Shown in pieces: positions 1 to 5,513 of a stretch of DNA of 10,194 nucleotides. A model generated the notes under the pieces. The model saw nothing but the letters and a program-made list of their open reading frames with translations, ran no database searches and was not told where the DNA came from. Source of the DNA: Deltaproteobacteria bacterium (GTDB lineage: Bacteria; Desulfobacterota; Anaeroferrophillalia; Anaeroferrophillales; Tharpellaceae); contig JAADEO010000116.1 of the NCBI GenBank assembly GCA_013153415.1, forward strand, positions 1 to 10,194, read 5' to 3'. A program made the translations under genes and the position numbers. How positions within the stretch are numbered: the stretch's first letter is position 1; every line of letters begins with the position of its first letter.

Positions 1-47
1 GCATCACCACCTTGATATTTAATCCGAAACTTTATCTCTTTTCCCAT
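1..47 (-). CDS. Start of an unidentified leftward gene (partial, runs off window)
   Basis: An ATG at 47 (read leftward) opens a frame of 15 full codons without a stop up to the window edge, beginning MGKEIKFRIKYQGGD. A good ribosome binding site, AAGGA at 58-54, sits 6 nt before the ATG. A candidate promoter and a strongly structured leader lie further upstream in the same orientation, so promoter, leader, RBS and start codon occur in the right order for a real gene. The peptide is too short to assign to a family and I do not recognise it. It is separated from the hdr/flx operon by that operon's terminator and is probably an independent transcription unit. The call rests on start context only; fifteen open codons could also occur by chance. 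Confidence 0.5.
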   Translation of the reverse strand, partial: MGKEIKFRIKYQGGD

Positions 48-53
48 AGGTAA

Positions 54-58
54 TCCTT
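54..58 (-). promoter_or_regulatory. Ribosome binding site of the left-edge gene
   Basis: AAGGA on the minus strand, 6 nt before the ATG at 47. It lies only 8 nt beyond the closing stem of the structured leader (67-201), so folding of the leader could plausibly affect ribosome access. That link is inference. Confidence 0.5.
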
Positions 59-66
59 ATTAAGAT

Positions 67-201
67 AACGGGCCGGGCTGAGCATCACCGCAGTCCTGAT
101 AATGGCGCTAGCCGATTATCAGGGTGAGGATGTCTGCTCGAGCCATTGTTATCTGGCGCTCCGCGCCTGATGACAATGGTGAGTTTACAGCCCGGCCCGT
201 T
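67..201 (-). promoter_or_regulatory. Structured 5' leader: candidate cis-regulatory RNA with three-way junction
   Basis: Three long helices can be read directly. P1 pairs 67-80 with 188-201: 14 perfect, mostly GC pairs. A hairpin pairs 95-106 with 111-123 (12 bp, one bulged base at 114, 4-nt loop). A second hairpin pairs 143-159 with 163-179 (17 positions with one wobble and one mismatch, 3-nt loop). Joining segments are 81-94, 124-142 and 180-187. A short extra helix, 90-93 with 134-137, could extend the first hairpin. The element lies between a candidate promoter (287-314) and the RBS and ATG of the left-edge gene, the position expected of a riboswitch or other leader RNA. I do not see the conserved cores of the TPP, cobalamin, SAM or glycine classes, and it does not resemble the Moco RNA as I remember it. 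Helices alone do not fix the strand. A palindromic mobile repeat is the main alternative. Confidence 0.55.
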
Positions 202-286
202 GATCAGGCAATTTTGACCTGATAATCTGAAATTAAAAAAGGAAAAATGTGGACTGAAAACGATTTTCCCTTCCGGTTCTTATATC

Positions 287-314
287 CTTATCAGTTTGGA
301 TGATATTTTGTCAA
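287..314 (-). promoter_or_regulatory. Candidate sigma-70-type promoter for the left-edge gene
   Basis: Read leftward, a perfect -35 hexamer TTGACA (314-309) is followed after 16 nt by GATAAG (292-287), which matches four of six -10 consensus positions. Transcription would begin near 280, giving a leader of about 230 nt before the ATG at 47 and placing the three-way-junction element inside that leader. The site is AT-rich compared with the neighbouring coding DNA. Identification is by motif only. Confidence 0.45.
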
Positions 315-389
315 ATATAGGTATTTTGGGTGATGTCGGTGGGACAGTATGAGGTGGTTTTGGTTCGCGTCGGTTGTCTGGAGGGCAAC

Positions 390-423
390 AAAAAAGCCGG
401 TCCCTGGCGGGGCCGGCTTTTTT
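390..423 (-). terminator. Rho-independent terminator of the hdr/flx operon, bidirectional
   Basis: Positions 390-404 pair with 409-423 around a 4-nt loop (405-408), giving a 15-position GC-rich stem flanked by A6 and T6; the only imperfect position is 401/412. It begins 32 nt after the flxA-like stop codon. Read leftward the stem ends in a T run, as expected for the operon end. Because the flanks are complementary runs, the same hairpin could also stop rightward transcription. Confidence 0.9.
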
Positions 424-455
424 ATTTGGCGGTAATGATTGGGTGGGTTTTTGGG

Positions 456-1298
456 TCAATACTCCGGGGTCAGCTGGTCGAGTTCGGCCAGGGAGAAGAC
501 CGGGCCGTCTTTGCAGACGTATTTGCTGCCGACGTTGCAGCGGCCGCATTTGCCGATGCCGCATTTCATCCGCATTTCGAGGGAGGTGTAGATGTTCTCC
601 TTGGAAAAGCCGAGTTCGTAGAAGACCGGGAGGGTGAAGCGGATCATGATCGGGGGGCCGCAGATCAGGGCGACGGCGTTGTCGGCGTCGGGGCCGACCT
701 CTTGGCAGACGGTGGGGACGAAGCCCTCGCGGCCCTGCCAGTTCTCATCGCCCTTGTCGACGGTTACGAACATCTCGATGTCGTCGCGTTTCTCCCACTC
801 CTTGAGTTCGTCGCGGTAGAGCAGCAGGCCGGGGTTGCGGGCGCCGTAGACCGCGGTGATCTTGCCGTAGTCGGCCCGGTGGCGGTCGTCGAGCATGTAC
901 TTGATCAGCGAGCGGATGGTGGTGAAGGCGAAACCGCCGCCGACCAGGACGACGTTCTTGCCCTTGAGGTAGTCGAGCGGCCAGGAGTTGCCCAGGGGGC
1001 CGCGCAGACCCATGACCTCGCCCTCCTCCATGCTGTGGAGTTCGCTGGTTACGACCCCGGCCTTCTGGACCGTGAACTCGACATAGTCGGGATCGGTCGG
1101 GGAAGAGGCGATGCCGATCGGCGATTCGCCCTTGCCGAAGATCGAAAGCTCGGCGAACTGGCCGGGCAGGTAGGCGAAGGCCTCCTGGTCCTCGGGTTTC
1201 AGGAAACGGAAACGGAAGGTCTTGATATCCTTGGTATCGACTTCGGTGATGATCTTGACGATCTCGACCGGAGCGGGAATATAGGGATTGTTCAGCAT
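456..1298 (-). CDS. flxA: FlxA-like NAD(P)H-binding flavoprotein with C-terminal [2Fe-2S] site (hydrogenase gamma / DHOD electron-transfer type)
   Basis: This 280-aa protein is the likely entry point for NAD(P)H electrons. In order it shows a ferredoxin-reductase-type FAD barrel (about 10-110, with YLPGQF at 43-48 and GESPIGIASSP at 57-67), a nucleotide-binding domain opening with LVGGGFAFT (118-126), the family CGPP motif at 213-216, and a C-terminal [2Fe-2S] motif with Cys246, Cys251, Cys254 and Cys262. This is the layout of hydrogenase gamma subunits, AsrB and PyrK, and it is near full length for them. The ATG lies 3 nt after the flxB-like stop codon, so translation is probably coupled. 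It is the last gene before the terminator. Context with HdrABC and MvhD makes FlxA the best name; a hydrogenase gamma subunit is less likely because no hydrogenase large subunit is encoded here. NADH versus NADPH cannot be decided by eye. Confidence 0.88.
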   Translation of the reverse strand: MLNNPYIPAPVEIVKIITEVDTKDIKTFRFRFLKPEDQEAFAYLPGQFAELSIFGKGESPIGIASSPTDPDYVEFTVQKAGVVTSELHSMEEGEVMGLRGPLGNSWPLDYLKGKNVVLVGGGFAFTTIRSLIKYMLDDRHRADYGKITAVYGARNPGLLLYRDELKEWEKRDDIEMFVTVDKGDENWQGREGFVPTVCQEVGPDADNAVALICGPPIMIRFTLPVFYELGFSKENIYTSLEMRMKCGIGKCGRCNVGSKYVCKDGPVFSLAELDQLTPEY

Positions 1299-1301
1299 GA
1301 T

Positions 1302-2360
1302 TTACCCATTACTCTCTTCTTCAGCTTCCATCAGCCTGCCGATGTCGCTGACCAGTTTGCGAATATCGATGTTGACCGGGCAGTTGATGACGCAGCGGCC
1401 GCAGCCGACGCAGGAGATCTCCCGGAAGTTATCGACGAAATACTTGAACTTGTGCATCAGGCGCTGGCGCCAGCGCTGTTTCTGGCTCGGCCGGGGGTTG
1501 TGGCCCGAGGTCTCCTGGGTATAGAGCGCGTACATGCAGGTATCCCAGGTCCGCAGCCGGATGCCCTGGTCGCCCTCGAGTTCGTCGCGGATGTCGAAAC
1601 AGTGACAGGTCGGGCAGAGGTAGGTGCAGGTGCCGCAGCCGAGACAGCTCTGGTGGATCTGGTCCCAGAAAGGATGCTCGAAGTTCTTGTCGAGCCAGTC
1701 CTTGATCATGGCGCCCGGGATCTCGGTTTTGATGGCCGCGACCGCGTTCTCGACGAGTTCCTCCTTGCGGGCCAGGGTCTTGGCGTCGGCCTCGGGCAGC
1801 TGGCCGAAGAATTCGGCCAGCTTCTCCCCCTTCTCGCTGAGGAATTCGACCAGGTACTGCTCCCCTACTTCGGTGATCATGATGTCGGCGCCGTCGGCCT
1901 GGGCCGGATGCCCGCCGACCGAGGTGCAGAAACAGGTCGAGGCGGGCGGCTGGAGGCAGGCCAGGGCGACGATGACGGTGCGTTTGCGCCGCTCGACATA
2001 GTAGGGATCGGTATACTTTTCCTGGTCGAAGACGTAATCGAGCAGGGTGAAGCTGCGGACGTCGCAGGGCCGGACCCCGAAGAGGACCATCTCCTGGTCC
2101 TGGTTTGCGGCCTCATCCTCCACCAGCTCATGGCCCCGGGCGGTCCGGGTGAAGCGCATCAGGGTTTCGGTGTGCGGGAAAAAGAGGTTTTTCGGGGCGT
2201 TGTCGGAGTTGCCGTAGTCGAGGCAGGCCTCGTCTTCTGCGGCCAGGAACCGGAAGTAGACCCGGCGCCCGTCCCGGACCGGGGCGTAAACCGGCATTTT
2301 CGCGGCCAGGCCGCCAACCACACCCGCGAGGGCCGTTTTATCAATCAGTTTTGCCTTCAT
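1302..2360 (-). CDS. flxB: FlxB-like two-[4Fe-4S] electron-transfer protein (AsrA / hydrogenase beta family)
   Basis: The 352-aa product is an iron-sulfur relay expected to take electrons from the FlxA-like flavoprotein encoded next to it. The N-terminal ~235 residues carry the family features FGVRPCD (94-100) and a Cys-rich stretch with Cys135, Cys143 and Cys145 before SVGGHP. The C-terminal part has two ferredoxin motifs: Cys239, Cys242, Cys245, Cys249, with extra Cys252 and Cys254, then Cys317, Cys320, Cys323, Cys327-Pro. HPFWDQIHQSC just before the first cluster is typical of AsrA and of beta subunits of soluble hydrogenases. The ATG is 13 nt after the hdrB stop codon and has only a weak Shine-Dalgarno match, suggesting coupling to hdrB. 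The name follows the Flx-Hdr context; which of the two diferredoxin genes corresponds to FlxB and which to FlxC is my assignment from adjacency to flxA. Confidence 0.8.
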   Translation of the reverse strand: MKAKLIDKTALAGVVGGLAAKMPVYAPVRDGRRVYFRFLAAEDEACLDYGNSDNAPKNLFFPHTETLMRFTRTARGHELVEDEAANQDQEMVLFGVRPCDVRSFTLLDYVFDQEKYTDPYYVERRKRTVIVALACLQPPASTCFCTSVGGHPAQADGADIMITEVGEQYLVEFLSEKGEKLAEFFGQLPEADAKTLARKEELVENAVAAIKTEIPGAMIKDWLDKNFEHPFWDQIHQSCLGCGTCTYLCPTCHCFDIRDELEGDQGIRLRTWDTCMYALYTQETSGHNPRPSQKQRWRQRLMHKFKYFVDNFREISCVGCGRCVINCPVNIDIRKLVSDIGRLMEAEEESNG

Positions 2361-2373
2361 TTATCAACCCGTT

Positions 2374-3222
2374 TTATAACAAGTCCAAAGAATTGAGCAG
2401 GGGCCGGGGATCGATGCAGTGGAGCTTGAACCACCCTTTCGCTTCCTCCAGGCCCATGGCCAGGGCCATCAGCTCGGTAAAGTAGAATACCGGCAGTTCC
2501 TCCTCGGGCCGGGCCCGCATGTCGAGATTGGCCATGCACAGGGGGCAGGCGGTGACGATGCAGTTGGCGCCCGCCTCGCGGGCCATGCGCATCAGGCGGC
2601 CGACCATGTTTTCAACCAGCTCGGTCCGGCTGATCGTCAGGCTGCCGCCGCAGCAATCGGTTTTGAACGACCATTTCCGGCTTTCGGCGCCGAGGCTGTC
2701 GACGATCTCGTCGAGCATGACCGGGTTTTCGGGATCTTCGAAATTGCAGACCTCGGCCGGCCGCAGCCAGAGACAGCCGTAGTAGGATACCGGTTTCAGA
2801 CCCTCGAGCTTCCTGCTGACCCGGGCGGCCAGGTTTTCGAGGCCGAAATCACGGTGGAAGATATCGATCGGGCTGCGCACCGCGACCCCGCCCCGGTAGG
2901 GCGTGGCCAGAGTTTCGCTGATCTCCTTCTGCAGGTCGGGATCGGCGGCCAGATGGTACTGGGCGCTCTTGAAACGGTTGAAGCAGGCGGCGCAGGGAAT
3001 CATGACATCGAGCCCCTGCTGCTCGGCCTTGACCAGGTTGCGGGCCGGCAGGGCGACCGAGAGCTTGAAGTTGGTGCTGTGGGCCGAGGTCGCGCCGCAG
3101 CAGGACCAGTCGAAAAGCTCTTTCAGTTCAATTCCCAGAGCCTGGCAGACGACCTCGACGGAAAGTCCATACTCCTTGCCGGTAGAGTGCAGCGAGCAGC
3201 CGGGATAGTATGAATATCGCAA
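2374..3222 (-). CDS. hdrB: HdrB: heterodisulfide reductase subunit B, two CCG domains
   Basis: HdrB carries the disulfide-reducing site of Hdr complexes. This 282-aa protein has both cysteine-rich CCG domains intact: Cys9, Cys41-Cys42, Cys77, Cys80 and Cys150, Cys190-Cys191, Cys226, Cys229. In the methanogen enzyme these bind two non-cubane [4Fe-4S] clusters that cleave CoM-S-S-CoB. Bacteria in general lack that heterodisulfide, so the substrate here is unknown; the DsrC trisulfide is the usual proposal for sulfate reducers. The start is TTG at 3222, chosen because a perfect AGGAGG (3236-3231) sits 8 nt before it and because the peptide then begins directly at the conserved YYPGCS. It follows hdrC by 24 nt. 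The length is normal for the family, and nothing in the active-site pattern is missing. Confidence 0.95.
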   Translation of the reverse strand: MRYSYYPGCSLHSTGKEYGLSVEVVCQALGIELKELFDWSCCGATSAHSTNFKLSVALPARNLVKAEQQGLDVMIPCAACFNRFKSAQYHLAADPDLQKEISETLATPYRGGVAVRSPIDIFHRDFGLENLAARVSRKLEGLKPVSYYGCLWLRPAEVCNFEDPENPVMLDEIVDSLGAESRKWSFKTDCCGGSLTISRTELVENMVGRLMRMAREAGANCIVTACPLCMANLDMRARPEEELPVFYFTELMALAMGLEEAKGWFKLHCIDPRPLLNSLDLL

Positions 3223-3230
3223 AAGTTGAG

Positions 3231-3236
3231 CCTCCT
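3231..3236 (-). promoter_or_regulatory. Perfect ribosome binding site fixing the TTG start of hdrB
   Basis: AGGAGG on the minus strand, 8 nt before TTG at 3222. It is the strongest Shine-Dalgarno sequence I saw in the operon and probably compensates for the weak start codon. It lies entirely in the 24-nt hdrC-hdrB gap. Confidence 0.85.
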
Positions 3237-3246
3237 TGTGTATTGC

Positions 3247-3774
3247 TTACGATCTTGATGTGCGCCGAAAGATCCGCCGCACGCTGGTGCGGTTGCGGGT
3301 CCGGGGAGAGAAAAGGGAGAGTTTCCCTTTGAGCAGCATTTTCAGGCCGACGACCAGGTCCTGGAAGTAGCTGCCCGTTTTCAGCTTGTAGGACGCGATC
3401 ATGATCGGTTCGTTGATCCGGCCGTTGAGCTTGACCGTGTTGAGGAAGGATTCGTGGAAGGCGATCACTCCCTTTTCGGCCGGGGGGTAGCCTTCCTCGA
3501 GAGCCATCTCCCGGAAGACATCGATCATGCGGGGAATATCGACATTGTTGGGACAGCGGGTAACGCAGGTTTCGCAGGAGACGCAGAGCCAGATGGCGGA
3601 GCTTTTGAGCAGTTTCTCCTTTTGTCCCAGCTGGGCCATGCGAATCATCTGGTTGGAGTTGTACTCCATGGCATCCGCCATCGGGCAGCCGGAACTGCAC
3701 TTGTAGCAGTGGAAGCAGTTCTGCAGCAGGACGCCGTTGACCCGGCGGTTGACCTCATCTAAAAAACTTTTCAT
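3247..3774 (-). CDS. hdrC: HdrC: heterodisulfide reductase subunit C, two [4Fe-4S] clusters
   Basis: HdrC links HdrA to HdrB. The 175-aa sequence has two canonical ferredoxin motifs: Cys20, Cys23, Cys26, Cys30-Pro and Cys64, Cys67, Cys70, Cys74-Pro, with NNVDIPRMIDVFR following the second as in other HdrC proteins. The length matches the family. The C-terminal 20 residues are very arginine-rich (eight Arg, including VRRIFRR), which could form a contact surface to HdrB or HdrA. No membrane segment is present, so this is the soluble HdrC rather than HdrE/DsrM-type partners. The ATG at 3774 has GGAG at 3783-3780, 5 nt upstream. The gene lies 20 nt after the flxC-like gene and 24 nt before hdrB. 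Confidence 0.93.
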   Translation of the reverse strand: MKSFLDEVNRRVNGVLLQNCFHCYKCSSGCPMADAMEYNSNQMIRMAQLGQKEKLLKSSAIWLCVSCETCVTRCPNNVDIPRMIDVFREMALEEGYPPAEKGVIAFHESFLNTVKLNGRINEPIMIASYKLKTGSYFQDLVVGLKMLLKGKLSLFSPRTRNRTSVRRIFRRTSRS

Positions 3775-3794
3775 GTTATCTCCATCGACTCGAT

Positions 3795-4805
3795 TTAGGG
3801 CTCAAGAATGAACTCTTCGGGATCGTCCTCCCGGAAACTGGCCAGGGGGGAGGGTTTTTCCAGGTCGACTCCGGCCCGGTGATCGTAGAGCTTGAGATCG
3901 TCGTAATCGAGTTTCTTGAGGAAGGTTCTCAGGTCGACTCCTTCGGCGCAGACCTCGACACAGGAGCCGCAGTCGACGCAGCGGCCGGCCATGTGGAACA
4001 TCCGCATGATCTGGAAGACCTGATTGTCGGAAGGATTGATTCCGGCCCCGACCCATTCGGGCTGGCTCTGATCGGCGAAGCAGGTCGGACAGTAGCACGA
4101 GGGGCAGACGTTGCGGCAGGCGTAACAGCGCATGCACTTGTTCATCTCGGCCTCGAAATAGGCCCAGCGCTGGTTTTCATCCTGGGCGGCGAAGCGTTCC
4201 ACCAGGGCGAATTCATCCTCGGTCGTCCGGGGGGCGACCTCTTCACCGGCCATGAAATCGGAGATCACGGGATTGGGCCAGGCGCAGGTCAGGCAGCTGC
4301 CGGCCAGGACCTCTTCCAGCGGGAAACGGCTCTCGCCGGCCGCGGTTTCGATAACCACCTGGTCGCCGTCCAGCTTCCCGGCCAGGATCTCCTTGCCGGA
4401 GGCCTTGTCGGAAAGCTTGTTCTTATCGATGTAGCCTTGACAGGGAACCCCGATGATGACGACGTTCTCCCGTTCGTACTGGCGTTCCTGCAGATGGATG
4501 ACGATCGAGCGGCTGGTGCAGCCGCGGGCGATGACGGCGACCGTTTTTTCGGTCTTGTCCTCGGGTTTGACCCGGGCCTGGGACTTGCGATGCTCGATGA
4601 TCAGGGCGTGGACGTAGCCGGCCAGGTTCTGCTTGCAGGAGGCGTCGAAAATCAGGCGGTCGACCTCTTCGGGAGCCGTGATGAAGCAGGGCGCGGCCAG
4701 CAGGGGCAGAGTCCCCTCTTCATAACCGACGACCACGTCGACAACCTTTTCCGTAAGCAGGCGTCGGGCCTCGTCTCTTATCTTTTGTTCAATGTTATTA
4801 GGCAT
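3795..4805 (-). CDS. flxC: FlxC-like two-[4Fe-4S] electron-transfer protein
   Basis: The 336-aa product is probably a second relay between the FlxA/FlxB-like proteins and FlxD. The N-terminal ~220 residues have VIARGCTSRS (91-100), IGVPCQGY (118-125) and a Cys-x2-Cys pair (171, 174), resembling F420-hydrogenase-beta or AsrA-like N-terminal domains. The C-terminal part has Cys224, Cys227, Cys230, Cys234 plus Cys237, Cys239, Cys242, then a second cluster with Cys276, Cys279, Cys282, Cys286. The first cluster has the same cysteine spacing as the FlxB-like protein, so the two look like ancient paralogues. The second cluster lacks the usual proline after its last cysteine. The ATG at 4805 has no clear Shine-Dalgarno and lies 34 nt after flxD. 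The identity as a diferredoxin protein is firm; the FlxC name depends on context. Confidence 0.75.
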   Translation of the reverse strand: MPNNIEQKIRDEARRLLTEKVVDVVVGYEEGTLPLLAAPCFITAPEEVDRLIFDASCKQNLAGYVHALIIEHRKSQARVKPEDKTEKTVAVIARGCTSRSIVIHLQERQYERENVVIIGVPCQGYIDKNKLSDKASGKEILAGKLDGDQVVIETAAGESRFPLEEVLAGSCLTCAWPNPVISDFMAGEEVAPRTTEDEFALVERFAAQDENQRWAYFEAEMNKCMRCYACRNVCPSCYCPTCFADQSQPEWVGAGINPSDNQVFQIMRMFHMAGRCVDCGSCVEVCAEGVDLRTFLKKLDYDDLKLYDHRAGVDLEKPSPLASFREDDPEEFILEP

Positions 4806-4839
4806 TTTTCAGAATATTCTCATATTTTAAGTTAACTTT

Positions 4840-5298
4840 TCAGGAAAGCTTCTTGACCAGTTTCTCGGCCGGACCCAGGGCCTTGACCCGGGCCGTGACC
4901 TCCTCGATGACCCGGGCGAACTTGTCTCCTTCCGAGGCCGAGATCCAGGTGAATATCGTGCGGTCCTTCTCGATGCCGATATAGTTGAGGAAGTTTTCCA
5001 GGAAGGCGAACTTGCGCCGGGCCGAGAGGTTGCCGCTGATATAGTGGCACTCGCCCGGGTGGCAGCCGGAGACCAGGACCCCGTCGGCCCCGTGCTGCAG
5101 GGCCTTGACGATGTAGAAGGGATTGATGCGACCGGAACAGGGCAGACGGATCAGACGGACGTTGGGCGGATACTGCAGGCGGCTGATGCCGGCGAGATCG
5201 GCCCCGGCATAGGTGCACCAGTTGCAGACCAGGGCCACGATTTTCGGCTCCCAATCGGTAGCGGTTGTTTTTTGTTTTTCAGCGACTTCTGCTGACAT
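4840..5298 (-). CDS. flxD: FlxD / MvhD-family [2Fe-2S] adaptor protein
   Basis: This 152-aa protein belongs to the MvhD/FrhD family, which carries a [2Fe-2S] cluster and bridges an electron-donating module to HdrA. Diagnostic residues are Cys25-Asn-Trp-Cys28, LPCSGR around Cys54, and SGCHPGECHY with Cys79 and Cys84. In methanogens MvhD connects the MvhAG hydrogenase to HdrA; in bacterial Flx-Hdr complexes it connects the NAD(P)H-oxidising Flx proteins. No hydrogenase subunits lie in this operon, which favours the Flx role. The ATG at 5298 has GGAG at 5310-5307, 8 nt upstream. The gene is set apart from hdrA by a 215-bp gap containing a palindromic repeat and a possible promoter, then continues with short gaps into flxC-hdrCB-flxBA. 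Confidence 0.92.
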   Translation of the reverse strand: MSAEVAEKQKTTATDWEPKIVALVCNWCTYAGADLAGISRLQYPPNVRLIRLPCSGRINPFYIVKALQHGADGVLVSGCHPGECHYISGNLSARRKFAFLENFLNYIGIEKDRTIFTWISASEGDKFARVIEEVTARVKALGPAEKLVKKLS

Positions 5299-5342
5299 CT
5301 CTTTTTCTCCGTGATTATTTTTCCGGCTGAAACCAGTCCGGG

Positions 5343-5371
5343 ATTATTTCCGTTTCAGTAAGCAAAATCAA
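5343..5371 (-). promoter_or_regulatory. Possible internal promoter for flxD-flxC-hdrC-hdrB-flxB-flxA
   Basis: Read leftward, TTGATT (5371-5366) is followed after 17 nt by AATAAT (5348-5343), four and five of six consensus matches at optimal spacing. Transcription would start near 5336, about 38 nt before the flxD ATG. The only AT-rich part of the hdrA-flxD gap lies here, just outside the palindromic element. A weak 7-bp hairpin (5327-5333 with 5352-5358) overlaps it. Motif evidence only. Confidence 0.35.
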
Positions 5372-5380
5372 ATACGCTCT

Positions 5381-5510
5381 ACCGCGGCGTCGCGAGGGCT
5401 TCAGATGCGAGGCGCCGACCGGCTTATGGAATGAGGCGTACACACAAAGTACGCCGCAGTGACGAAGCCGGCCGGGAACGAAGCCAAGTGAAGTTCTCGT
5501 GGCGTCGCCT
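5381..5510. repeat. Nested palindromic intergenic element (REP/ERIC/MITE-like)
   Basis: About 130 bp consists of concentric inverted repeats: centre 5432-5440 with 5450-5458 (8 of 9 paired, 9-nt loop), then 5419-5425 with 5465-5471 (7 of 7), then 5397-5402 with 5480-5485 (6 of 6), then imperfect outer arms 5386-5396 with 5496-5509. The element starts 3 nt after the hdrA stop codon and fills most of the 215-bp gap before flxD. No T run follows in the leftward direction, so it is not a standard terminator. The concentric form is typical of dispersed bacterial intergenic repeats, but only one copy lies in this window, so repetitiveness is inferred. As RNA it could stabilise the hdrA transcript end or lower read-through into flxD. 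Confidence 0.65.
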
Positions 5511-5513
5511 TGA

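Noticed and set aside
67..201. Integron attC site or transposon end suggested by the AAC...GTT boundary of the 14-bp inverted repeat
   Set aside because: The flanks do not match the attC core-site consensus (RYYYAAC / GTTRRRY), and no integrase or cassette gene is seen; the internal hairpins and the promoter-RBS context fit a leader RNA better.
330..2396. Long plus-strand open frame (688 codons) opposite flxA and flxB
   Set aside because: It is a shadow of the GC-rich minus-strand genes: it crosses two real genes and the terminator, has strings of Asp/Gly/Val/Ala/Leu typical of antisense frames, and shows no domain or ribosome binding site.
5381..5510. Rho-independent terminator after hdrA
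   Set aside because: The nested palindrome is not followed by a T run in the leftward direction, its stems are interrupted by large internal loops, and the downstream genes belong to the same complex.
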